Shown: one piece after another, positions 8,988 to 17,700 of the stretch | Numbering within the stretch: position 1 is the first letter of the stretch | Layout: each line of letters starts with the position of its first letter | Source: Theodoxus fluviatilis | Taxonomy: Eukaryota; Mollusca; Gastropoda; Cycloneritida; Neritidae | DNA: 22,500 nt | NCBI GenBank assembly: GCA_034096865.1 | Contig: JAWQFJ010028747.1 | Coordinates: forward strand, 62,501-85,000 | Reading direction: 5' to 3' | The notes under the pieces: model-generated | What the model was told of the DNA's origin: nothing | Database searches by the model: none | What the model saw: the letters and a program-made list of their open reading frames with translations, nothing else | Made by a program: the position numbers and the translations under genes

Positions 8988-9122
8988 GCGCGTGCGTGAG
9001 TGTGCGCGTGCGTGAGTGTGCGCGTGCGTGAGTGTGCGCGTGCGTGTGTGTGCGCGTGCGTGTGTGTGCGCGTGCGTGTGTGTGCGCGTGCGTGTGTGTG
9101 CGCGTGCGTGTGTGTGCGTGCG
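8988..9122 (+). repeat. 16-bp GTGCGTG(A/T)GTGTGCGC array
   Basis: About eight tandem units of 16 bases. The first three have GTGAGTGT and the later ones GTGTGTGT, giving nearly pure alternating purine-pyrimidine DNA with CG steps. A CT-rich tract precedes it (8934-8980). It directly abuts the 5' end of a LINE fragment. Confidence 0.95.
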
Positions 9123-9149
9123 TACTCGAACGCTTCTTTGTGTATGTGT

Positions 9150-9534
9150 ATTGGCGCCAGGATTGTGGAACGCCCTCCCAGGAGGGCCCACATGACGCCA
9201 ATTTTGAAAAGCCTTCATTGGCTCCCGGTGCATAGTCGAATCAGATATAAGGTTCTCTGCATCGTCTTCAACTGTGTCACAAACAATGCTCCTGTCTATC
9301 TCCAAGAACTGCTAAAAGACTACAAACCAGTGCGAAATGTAAGATCTTCAAGTCAAAAACTCATAGATGTTCCGAAGAAAAAAACAAAAGCTTATGGTAA
9401 CAGGTCATTTTCCTTCACAGGCCCAAAGTATTGGAACAACATTCCAGAACGACTCAGAAAGTCATGGAGTCTAGAAGATTTTTAAAAAGGACTAAAAACA
9501 CATCTTTTTAGCCAAGAACCTTTGTTTTGGTGAC
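9150..9534 (+). pseudogene. C terminus of a LINE reverse transcriptase, with an in-frame stop
   Basis: The frame reads GARIVERPPRRAHMTPILK, SLHWLPVHSRIRYKVLCIVF, then PVYLQELLKDY, GNRSFSFTGPKYWNNIPERLR and SLEDF. The HxTPxLKxLHWLPVxxRIxYK and WNxIPxxLR blocks are the signature C-terminal region downstream of the RT domain in CR1/L2/Jockey-type LINEs. After SLEDF comes TAA (9483-9485), then KGLKTHLFSQ up to a TGA at 9532-9534. The family consensus normally has Lys at the TAA position, so this is probably an AAA to TAA mutation. The catalytic RT core is absent because of 5' truncation, so no enzyme can be made. Confidence 0.88.
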
Positions 9535-9595
9535 TATGTTGCGCATTGAGCGTGCCTTCGAGGTGTGAAATCTGCGCATAACAAGAATACACATG
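9150..9595 (+). mobile_element. 5'-truncated LINE (CR1/L2/Jockey-like), 3' end only
   Basis: Complex sequence begins abruptly after the GT-rich repeat and encodes the end of a LINE ORF2. Beyond its stop the 3' UTR carries ttgcgcattgagcg and, after a spacer, tctgcgcataacaagaata. These resemble the conserved GCGC-containing 3' ends by which CR1/L2-type elements are recognised by their own RT. The element therefore looks like an ordinary 5'-truncated insertion. The tail merges into a TA/CA/TG-rich stretch (9588-9625), so its exact 3' end is uncertain. Confidence 0.85.
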
Positions 9596-9689
9596 TATAC
9601 ATACATATGTGTGTGACGTATGTGGCCCGGAGTAGGTCAGTACGTAGTGAGGTCACTGAAAGCCTCTCTCCACCTTCTAACCTGTGCAT

Positions 9690-10712
9690 GTAGTAGCATG
9701 CAGTACGTGTAGTAGCATGCAGTAAATACGTGTAGTAGCATGCAGTAAGTACGTGTAGTAGCATGCAGTAAGTACATGTAGTAGCATGCAGTAAGTACGT
9801 GTAGTAGCATGCAGTAAGTACGTGTAGTAGCATGCAGTACGTACGTGTAGTAGCATGCAGTAAGTACGTGAAGTAGCATGCAGTAAGTACGTGTAGCAGC
9901 ATGCAGTAAGCACGTGTAGTAGCATGCAGTAAGTACATGTAGTAGCATGCAGTAAGTACGTGTAGTAGCATGCAGTAAGTACGTGTAGTAGCATGCAGTA
10001 AGTACATGTAGCAGCATGCAGTAAGTACGTGTAGTAGCATGCAGTAAGTACGTGTAGTGGCATGCAGTAAATACGTGTAGTAGCATGCAGTAAGTACATG
10101 TAGTAGCATGCAGTACGTGTAGTAGCATGCAGTAAGTACGTGTAGTATCATGCAGTAAGTACGTGTAGCAGCATGCAGTAAGTACGTGTAGTATCATGCA
10201 GTAAGTACGTGTAGTAGCATGCAGTAAGTACGTGTAGTAGCATGCAGTAAGTACGTGTAGTAGCATGCAGTAAGTACGTGTAGTAGCATGCAGTAAGTAC
10301 ATGTAGTAGCATGCAGTAAGTACGTGTAGTAGCATGCAGTAAGTACGTGTAGTAGCATGCAGTAAGTACGTGTAGCAGCATGCAGTAAGTACGTGTAGTA
10401 GCATGCAGTAAGTACGTGTAGTAGCATGCAGTAAGTACGTGTAGCAGCATGCAGTAAGTACGTGTAGTAGCATGCAGTAAGTACGTGTAGTAGCATGCAG
10501 TACGTGTAGCAGCATGCAGTAAGTACGTGTAGTAGCATGCAGTAAGTACGTGTAGTAGCATGCAGTAAGTACGTGTAGTAGCATGCAGTAAGTACGTGTA
10601 GTAGCATGCAGTAAGTACGTGTAGTAGCATGCAGTAAGTACGTGTAGTAGCATGCAGTAAGTACGTGTAGTAGCATGCAGTAAGTACGTGTAGTAGCATG
10701 CAGTAAGTACAT
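9690..10712 (+). repeat. 23-bp minisatellite, about 45 units, with three 19-bp units
   Basis: The unit contains GCATGCAGTAAGTACGTG followed by TAGTA (23 bases). GCATGC sites run from 9696 to 10696. The spacing is 23 bases, except for three 19-base units (starting at 9696, near 10108 and near 10499) that lack four bases of the AGTA block. Because 23 is not a multiple of 3 and the minus strand has no stop, all minus frames stay open with a 23-residue periodicity (TYCMLLHVLTACYY and so on). This is an artefact, not a protein. Frequent variants change ACGTG to ACATG and TAGTAG to TAGCAG. Confidence 0.97.
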
Positions 10713-11138
10713 CTAGCGTGTGTAGTCATGATCTGCCGGCTGCTCGAACACGTGGACTTGTGCAATGTGTGTGCCGGTTACACCTCGGGGCTAATTCTAC
10801 TTTAAAAAACTCATTGTCTTATGTGCGACATGAAGTTCCGACCAGTACTTCGAAACTTTGCAATGTTATGTTTAAAACACAAGAGTGAAAATAGCAGGAT
10901 CATTAATATGGCCGACTCTGTTGCCTCAGTAAAACTGTGCAAGCCATTGATTGTATGCCATAAATTCATAGGTGCGAAATGCGAAGTACAATAAGATAAC
11001 CAGACTGTTAGAGTTTTTAATGTTGTTGAAGTAATCTGCTTACACGTTTACGAAAGACTTTGGCTTGAGTAGAATTATGTCACATTCAGGGGATACAGTT
11101 TCTTTAAATATGAATATCCCTTTACATTTGTCTTTCAG

Positions 11139-11243
11139 AGAGTCGAGACGGTTTTTCCATTGGCTTGCCAAATTGTTTTGTATTCAGCATTCCCTCTGAA
11201 TTCATCAACAGAACAGAAACAAGTGTTACACCGGCACTTGGTG
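11139..11243 (+). CDS. Possible internal exon of an unknown gene (weak)
   Basis: A pyrimidine-rich acceptor, tttgtctttcag, is followed by an open frame reading SRDGFSIGLPNCFVFSIPSE and FINRTETSVTPAL. It reaches a plausible donor, CTTG|GTGAAG. The frame contains one N-glycosylation sequon (NRT), compatible with an extracellular domain. I do not recognise the family. Length and composition alone cannot separate this from chance, and no partner exon is visible nearby. The alternative is plain intergenic DNA. Confidence 0.18.
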
Positions 11244-11762
11244 AAGATTAGATTGCCTTACAGGTGCCAGCCTTTTCAACAACTTTCTCTCAACCCATAC
11301 GTCATGACGATCTGTGGAGGAACAATATTTACCGGCAAGCTTCAGTTTGCACCCGACGCCTTTGTATATCCTGCAGCCTGAGGAGATATTTTGTTCGCGC
11401 TTTCCACTTTTGCCGCACACTCTCGAAATGAGACAGACGGCGGGAGATGACAGACAGATGAAACATGTGGAAGAGAAATATGACTCCGCGCTCACGGGTT
11501 CCGTGAAGACTCCGCGTCTATATTGAGTTTAGCGAAGAGCGGAATAATTAATTGCCTTTGATTGCTGGAAGTGGTCACGACTGCTTTCAGCAGAGCCCGG
11601 TGTCACAGACTTTTAGAGAGGCCACACTGTGGAAGTCTAATATTTATCCATGCTGTCTTCGACTGAGTGCCACACGCCGCTGTGGCTAGAGGTAAAGGTC
11701 GGGTTTACATACATAAATAGCGAATACTTAGTTATCAATGTCTGGGGTTAAAACCCTTTACA

Positions 11763-11826
11763 CTCCCCCACCCCCAACCCCCCAAACCCCGATTAGCTCC
11801 TCCTCCCACCCACACCCACCCCCATC
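11763..11826 (+). other. C-rich tract (possible i-motif; G-quadruplex on the minus strand)
   Basis: Four C runs (C5, C5, C6, C4) separated by 1-3 A bases lie at 11764-11790. A second looser C3-C5 cluster follows at 11799-11824. On the minus strand the first cluster fits the canonical four-run quadruplex pattern. Confidence 0.5.
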
Positions 11827-11935
11827 ATTAGAGCTGGTTTCAATAAGAGCAAGGCAAGTAACGATTTCTCTGGCTTTTTGCCTCTTACGAATTGGGTAGG
11901 GAGATGTGTGAGGTCAATTCTTCCCCCCAGCCTAC

Positions 11936-12012
11936 AGAGAGAGGCAGAGAGAGACAGAGAGAGGCAGAGAGAGGCAGAGAGAGAGAGAGACAGAGAGACA
12001 GAGAGAGACAGA
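11936..12012 (+). repeat. GAGAGACA/GAGAGGCA microsatellite
   Basis: Tandem 8-base units of GAGAGGCA, then GAGAGACA, immediately left of the (GACT)n tail of the first interspersed repeat copy. Confidence 0.93.
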
Positions 12013-12450
12013 GACTGACTGACTGACTTTATTTGTTTAGGCCAGCGGCCCATCACAAGGGATACATGAACATGACATGCTTCAGCTTCAAGATGAGCAC
12101 AATATCATGTCAGACACGCAAACAAACAAACTCAATCTGATACACTGAAATTTACAATGCAAAAGAAATTCCAACATCTTCTCATGGCTTTACAAAAGGA
12201 AATCTTGATATATCGGTGGTGGGTGGGGGTGGGGTGGGGAGCACGCACACACACACGCAAAACGCTTGATAGCTTTCGATTACTAATCTAAGAATCATTT
12301 GGGTGCACATGATAAGGGGAAAGTACCCTTTATCAAAACATCCTAATTTGTTTTAATATAAAGGTTGGAAAAAGCACTGGCTGCATACTCATGGAGCATC
12401 TACGCATCATTTGATAAGACTTAATAGCTGAATCAACCCTTTTTAAGTAA
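12013..12450 (-). mobile_element. Interspersed repeat, copy 1 (LINE 3' end or SINE-like)
   Basis: On the minus strand the copy ends with AATAAA followed by a (AGTC)n tail (plus 12013-12026), the usual 3' end of a retroposon. It shares with copy 3 the segment GTTTAGGCCAGC-GCCCATCACAAGGG (plus, near 12036-12062), ttCAGCTT..A.GAGC, TTTATCAAAA, and a far block beginning GAGCATC and ending GAATCAACCC (12394-12440). No coding frame is recognisable. It carries an internal G-rich run (12215-12239) and a short CA tract that the other copies lack. Confidence 0.75.
12215..12239 (+). other. Canonical G-quadruplex motif, single-T loops
   Basis: Runs GGG-T-GGGGG-T-GGGG-T-GGGG fit the canonical four-run pattern with one-base loops, the most stable loop class. 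It lies inside interspersed repeat copy 1. Confidence 0.7.
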
Positions 12451-12478
12451 TACCAATCAAGACGTAATTTAGAAAGTA

Positions 12479-12499
12479 GGGGTGGGGGTGGGGGGTGGG
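12479..12499 (+). other. Second G-quadruplex motif, single-T loops
   Basis: Runs GGGG-T-GGGGG-T-GGGGGG-T-GGG, about 260 bases after the first and just before repeat copy 2. The resemblance to the motif inside copy 1 suggests a shared origin or a shared target. Confidence 0.7.
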
Positions 12500-12511
12500 T
12501 TACCAACAAAG

Positions 12512-12728
12512 TATTTGTTTGTTTAGGTCAGCTGCTCATCGTAAGGCATGCATATATATGACTGGCCTCAGCTTCAAACTGAGCACAGCTTCATATCAAG
12601 CAAAAGCAAATTCAATCCAAGACAAAAGATATATACTCCAAGAAATTAACGGTATTTTCTCATGGTTTCACAATAAGAATTCTCTGAATAAAAGTGGAAA
12701 ACCTGACAGCTTACGATCAAGAATCTGA
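12512..12728 (-). mobile_element. Interspersed repeat, copy 2 (5'-truncated)
   Basis: It matches copies 1 and 3 from GTTTAGGTCAGC onward (GACTGGCC.CAGCTT.AA.CTGAGC; AAATTCAATC). It still resembles copy 1 at TTCTCATGG.TT.ACAA (near 12657) and at AGCTT.CGAT.AAGAATC (near 12708). It then stops, lacking the far half. It has no (GACT)n tail and is preceded by a G-rich run at 12479-12499. Confidence 0.7.
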
Positions 12729-12770
12729 GCGCAACCAGGGAGAACAAGAAAGGGGGTTGGTGTGAACTGA

Positions 12771-12775
12771 GACAC

Positions 12776-12828
<53 letters not shown>

Positions 12829-12837
12829 CAGAGAGAC

Positions 12838-12887
<50 letters not shown>

Positions 12888-12918
12888 AGGGAGGGAGAGG
12901 GGGGAGAGAGAGAGAGAG
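12771..12918 (+). repeat. GA/GACA microsatellite with G9 interruption
   Basis: About 148 bases of (GA)n with GACAGA units in the middle and a G-rich stretch (G9, then GGGA units) near 12879-12905. It ends directly at the start of repeat copy 3. Confidence 0.95.
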
Positions 12919-13327
12919 ACTTTAGCCTTTATTTTTTTATTTGTTTAGGCCAGCCGCCCATCACAAGGGGTACAAACATGACTGGCCACAGCTTTAAGCT
13001 GAGCGCAATTTCGTGTCAAACAAAAGGCAAATTCAATCAAATACAAACGATTTACATTCCTAGGAGTTTACAACAGTTTGTTATTTTTTCACGGTTAGAA
13101 TTCTTGGGGTATGAGTCCTTCTTGATGACTTTAGATGGACAAACTGATAGTCACTTGGATGCAGAAGTAAGGGGAGATAATATTTTGACCCTTTATCAAA
13201 AATATCATAAATTGTTGAACATGAATCATTGAATGTTTGAGAAAAAAAGAAGTAATGACTGCTAGTATTGGAGCATCCACACACCATTTGACAAGGCTTG
13301 GTAGCTAAATCAACCCAAGTTAAGTAA
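12919..13327 (-). mobile_element. Interspersed repeat, copy 3 (most complete with copy 1)
   Basis: It starts on the plus strand with ACTTTAGCCTTTATTT (the minus-strand 3' end with AATAAA). It follows copy 1 through GTTTAGGCCAGC.GCCCATCACAAGGG, CCCTTTATCAAAA, and GAGCATC..C.CA.CATTTGA.AAG.CTT to AATCAACCC. All three copies have the same orientation. The left edge abuts a GA tract, and about 100 bases beyond its right edge a TG/GA tract begins. No protein is encoded. Confidence 0.75.
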
Positions 13328-13430
13328 ATGACTCCTTACAAATTTCTGCACATGGCGTATAGTTTATATACAACTACAAAATCCTCTTAAACATAAACAT
13401 AATACTACTTCCAACACATATACATAGACT

Positions 13431-13442
13431 GTGTGTGTGTGC

Positions 13443-13538
<96 letters not shown>

Positions 13539-13592
13539 CACAGAGAGAGAGAGACAGAGAGATACAGAGAGAGGCAGAGAGAGGCAGAGAGA
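13431..13592 (+). repeat. (TG)n-(GA)n-(GAGACAGA)n compound microsatellite
   Basis: About 34 bases of TG dinucleotide pass into GA dinucleotide and then into CAGAGAGA/GGCAGAGA units. It ends exactly where a LINE tail (GATT)3 begins. Confidence 0.95.
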
Positions 13593-14044
13593 GATTGATT
13601 GATTCTTTATTTATCAAGGATGAAATTTTAGGCATTTCTGCCTTTCTTACAAATTGTCCTTGCTCATAAAGAAATGAAAACATTGATAATTAAGACACAA
13701 AATACACAGTAGCTAATCCATGTACAACAGTTGGTAAGATATATGAAGAATATGATCAACAATGACAAAGATTTTAGTATATGTCTTTGACAGCTGTCAG
13801 CTCAGTGAGTCTTTAAGATCAAGCTATACGTGTCATATGTACAGGCGACAGAAGTGAGATCATCTGAATAGATAATCACGTATGGATGCTTTAAAAGACG
13901 TCAAGGAAGTATTGTTCCTAAGGTGCAATGGAAGTGTATTCCATATCATAACACCTGAATATGTAATACTGCCTTTGAAAATGTCTATTCTAGGTTGTGG
14001 TAGAATGAAAGTGTTGCGAGATAGTGAATGGCTTGTTTGGGGAC
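13593..14044 (-). mobile_element. 5'-truncated LINE, 3' end, inside a GACAGA-type microsatellite
   Basis: On the minus strand the element runs from 14044 (complex sequence starts right after the microsatellite) to 13593, ending in AATAAA and a (AATC)3 tail. It holds a C-terminal LINE coding fragment and about 265 bases of 3' UTR. Both flanks are GAGACAGA-type repeat on the plus strand, which suggests insertion into the tract. Confidence 0.82.
13860..14044 (-). pseudogene. C terminus of a LINE reverse transcriptase
   Basis: After the repeat-derived Ser/Leu stretch the frame reads PQTSHSLSRNTFILPQPR, then SGVMIWNTLPLHLR, then SLTSFKASIRDYLFR and a stop at 13860-13862. The block R..F..P.PR....K.S..Y.G...WN.LP..LR...SL.SFK..+R..L is the conserved tail of Jockey/CR1/L2-type LINE ORF2 proteins. 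It is a different family from the fragment at 9150-9595. There are no internal stops, but only about 60 residues remain, so it is non-functional. Any upstream start codon lies in the microsatellite and is spurious. Confidence 0.8.
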
Positions 14045-14275
14045 GAGACAGAGACAGAGAGAGAGACAGAAAGAGACAGCGAGAGAGACAGAGAGAGACA
14101 GAGAGAGACACAGAGAGAGACAGAGAGAGACAGAGAGAGACAGAGAGACAGAGAGAGACAGAGAGAGAGACAGAGAGAGACAGAGAGAGACAGAGAGAGA
14201 CAGAGAGAGACAGAGAGAGACATAGAGAGGCAGAGAGAGACAGAGAGGCAGAGAGAGGCAGAGAGAGGCATAGGA
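14045..14275 (+). repeat. GAGAGACA microsatellite
   Basis: About 230 bases of 8- and 10-base units (GAGAGACA, GAGAGAGACA), with GGCA variants at the right end. It produces long Arg/Glu and Ser/Leu frames on both strands that are not genes. Confidence 0.97.
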
Positions 14276-14708
14276 TGGAGGGAGGGGTGGACTGAAGAGG
14301 GTGGGGGATAGGAGGCAGAGTTGGAAGCGAAGGATGGGAGTGAGGGATAGGCAAAGCATAATATAGTGAGGAGAGAAAGTGCTCGGTATCCAAGAGTATC
14401 TTCTCAACAAAATGGTAGAAAGACAGGAAGTTCCTCCATTACTCTCCTCTCTCAGCCTTTTTTATTTACCGACGCCCATGTGACTCAACCACAAAAATCT
14501 TGTCAAAGGCCGGATATTGTCAGGCGAAAATAGAGCTCTGTTCAGTCGACTGATCAAATATTCTTACCGCAGGAGTCGAAAAGTGAGGTTGTCAAACATT
14601 GTTTTTACTGGTACCAGGATGAGCGGAACAGCGAAGGCGACGGATCAGATCCAACGCCGCCGCCAACGATTCCAACTGAGCCCACACTTTTGGTGTTACC
14701 AGAGTGAT
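14276..14708 (+). other. Unique sequence between two arrays
   Basis: G-rich at first (14276-14350), then ordinary sequence. It holds one weak exon candidate (14573-14707), described separately. Nothing else is recognised. Confidence 0.5.
14573..14707 (+). CDS. Possible terminal exon of an unknown gene (weak)
   Basis: After ttcttaccgcag an open frame of 44 codons reads ESKSEVVKHCFYWYQDER, then GDGSDPTPPPTIPTEP and TLLVLPE, and ends in TGA right at the start of the 39-bp array. The Pro/Thr-rich linker looks protein-like. The same frame continues after the TGA through the first minisatellite units. No family is recognised and no upstream exon is visible, so chance is the leading alternative. 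Confidence 0.15.
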   Translation, partial: ESKSEVVKHCFYWYQDERNSEGDGSDPTPPPTIPTEPTLLVLPE

Positions 14709-17700
14709 GGCGGGGGGAGGACTTAACAGAGGGCTCTGCAGGAGTAGGACAGGGGGAGGACTTAACAGAGAGCTGTGTAGGAGTAGGACAGGGGGAGGAC
14801 TTAACAGAGAGCTGTGTAGGAGTAGGACAGGGGGAGGACTTAACAGAGAGCTGTGTAGGAGTAGGACAGGGGAGGACTTAACAGAGAGCTCTGTATGAGT
14901 AGGACCGGGAGAGGACTTAACAGAAAGCTGTGTAGGAGTAGGACAGGGGGAGGACATAACAGAAAGCTCTGCAGGAGTAGGACTGGGGGAGGACAACAGA
15001 AAGCTCTGTATGAGTAGGACAGGGGGAGGACTTAACAGAAAGCTCTGCAGGAGTAGGACTGGGGGAGGACTTAAAAGAAAGCTCTGCAGGAGTAGGACAG
15101 GGGGAGGACTTAACAGAGAGCTGTGTAGGAGTAGGACAGGGGGAGGACTTAACGGAAAGCTCTGTAGGAGTAGGACAGGGGGAGGACTTAACAGAGAGCT
15201 GTGTAGGAGTAGGACAGGGGGAGGACTTAACAGAGAGCTGTGTAGGAGTAGGACAGGGGGAGGACTTAACAGAGAGCTCTGTAGGAGTAGGACAGGGGGA
15301 GGACTTAACAGAGAGCTGTGTAGGAGTAGGACAGGGGGAGGACTTAACAGAAAGCTCTGTAGGAGTAGGACAGGGGGAGGACTTAACAGAGAACTCTGTA
15401 GGAGTAGGACAGGGGGAGGACTTAACAGAGAGCTGTGTAGGAGTAGGACAGGGGGAGGACTTAACAGAGAGCTGTGTAGGAGTAGGACAGGGGGAGGACT
15501 TAACAGAGAGCTGTGTAGGAGTAGAACAGGGGGAGGACTTAACAGAGAGCTGTGTAGGAGTAGGACAGGGGGAGGACTTAACGGAAATCTCTGTAGGAGT
15601 AGAACAGGGGGAGGACTTAACAGAGAGCTGTGTAGGAGTAGGACAGAAGGAGGACTTAACATAGAGCTGTGTAGGAGTAGGACAGAAGGAGGACTTAACA
15701 TAGAGCTGTGTAGGAGTAGGACAGGGGGAGGACTTAACATAGAGCTGTGTAGGAGTAGGACAGGGGGAGGACTTAACAGAGAGCTGTGTAGGAGTAGAAC
15801 AGGGGGAGGACTTAACGGAAAGCTGTGTAGGAGTAGGACAGGGGGAGGACTTAACATAGAGCTGTGTAGGAGTAGAACAGGGGGAGGACTTAACAGAGAG
15901 CTGTGTAGGAGTAGGACAGGGGGAGGACTTAACAGAGAGCTGTGTAGGAGTAGGACAGGGGGAGGACTTAACAGAGAGCTCTGTAGGAGTAGGACAGAAG
16001 GAGGACTTAACAGAGAGCTGTGTAGGAGTAGGACAGGGGGAGGACTTAACAGAGAGCTGTGTAGGAGTAGGACAGGGGGAGGACTTAACAGAGAGCTGTG
16101 TAGGAGTAGGACAGGGGGAGGACTTAACAGAGAGCTGTGTAGGAGTAGGACAGGGGGAGGACTTAACATAGAGCTGTGTAGGAGTAGGACAGGGGGAGGA
16201 CTTAACAGAGAGCTGTGTAGGAGTAGGACAGGGGGAGGACTTAACAGAGAGCTGTGTAGGAGTAGGACAGAAGGAGGACTTAACAGAAAGCTCTGTATGA
16301 GTAGAACAGGGGGAGGACTTAACAGAGAGCTGTGTAGGAGTAGGACAGGGGGAGGACTTAACATAGAGCTGTGTAGGAGTAGAACAGGGGGAGGACTTAA
16401 CATAGAGCTGTGTAGGAGTAGAACAGGGGGAGGACTTAACAGAGACCTGTGTAGGAGTAGGACAGGGGGAGGACTTAACAGAGATCTGTGTAGGAGTAGG
16501 ACAGGGGGAGGACTTAACGGAAATCTCTGTAGGAGTAGAACAGGGGGAGGACTTAACAGAGAGCTGTGTAGGAGTAGAACAGAAGGAGGACTTAACAGAA
16601 ATCTCTGTAGGAGTAGAACAGGGGGAGGACTTAACAGAGACCTGTGTAGGAGTAGGACAGGGGGAGGACTTAACAGAGAGCTGTGTAGGAGTAGGACAGG
16701 GGGAGGACTTAACGGAGAGCTGTGTAGAAGTAGGACAGAGAGAGGACTTAACGGAGGGCTCTGCAGGAGTAGGACAGAAGGAGGACTTAACAGAAAGCTC
16801 TGTATGAGTAGGACAGGGGGAGGACTTAACAGAGAGCTGTGTAGGAGTAGGACAGGGGGAGGACTTAACAGAAAGCTCTGTATGAGTAGGACAGGGGGAG
16901 GACTTAACAGAGAACTCTGTAGGAGTAGGACAGGGGGAGGACTTAACAGAGAGCTGTGTAGGAGTAGGACAGGGGGAGGACTTAACATAGAGCTGTGTAG
17001 GAGTAGGACAGAAGGAGGACTTAACAGAAAGCTCTGTATGAGTAGGACAGGGGGAGGACTTAACATAGAGCTGTGTAGGAGTAGGACAGGGGGAGGACTT
17101 AACAGAGAGCTGTGTAGGAGTAGGACAGAAGGAGGACTTAACAGAGAGCTGTGTAGGAGTAGGACAGAGGGAGGACTTAACAGAGGGCTCTGTAGGAGTA
17201 GGACAGAAGGAGGACTTAACAGAGAGCTCTGTAGGAGTAGGACAGAGGGAGGACTTAACAGAGGGCTCTGTAGGAGTAGGACAGGGGGAGGACTTAACAG
17301 AAAGCTGTGTAGGAGTAGGACAGAGGGAGGACTTAACGGAGGGCTCTGCAGGAGTAGGACAGAAGGAGGACTTAACAGAAAGCTCTGTATGAGTAGGACA
17401 GGGGGAGGACTTAACAGAGAGCTGTGTAGGAGTAGGACAGAGAGAGGACTTAACGGAGGGCTCTGTAGGAGTAGAACATGGGGAGGACTTCACAGAGGAC
17501 TCTGTAGGAGTAGAACATGGGGAGGACTTCACAGAGGACTCTGTAGGAGTAGAACATGGGGAGGACTTCACAGAGGACTCTGTATTAGTAGGCCAGGGGG
17601 AGGACTTAACAGAGAGCTGTGTAGGAGTAGGACAGGGGGAGGACTTAACAGAAAGCTCTGTATGAGTAGGACAGGGGGAGGACTTAACGGAGGGCTGTGT

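Larger units (their letters stand above)
10713..11935 (+). other. Unique sequence, no identifiable gene
   Basis: No frame has a recognisable domain. The sequence is non-repetitive, apart from a C-rich run at 11763-11826. A good-looking acceptor (tttgtctttcag, ending 11138) opens a possible small exon, listed separately with low confidence. Confidence 0.5.

Noticed and set aside
9690..10712. CRISPR-like regular spacing of a short repeat
   Set aside because: The 23-bp units are head-to-tail with no unique spacers, in a eukaryotic context; it is a minisatellite.
9534..10765. Overlapping minus-strand frames of Tyr/Cys/Leu/His repeats
   Set aside because: Translation of the 23-bp minisatellite in all three phases; no unique protein sequence.
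14592..17571. Two minus-strand frames of 824 and 884 codons resembling mucin or Pro/Leu repeats
   Set aside because: Same array artefact. The short unique C-terminal extension of one frame (14592-14720) matches nothing I know.
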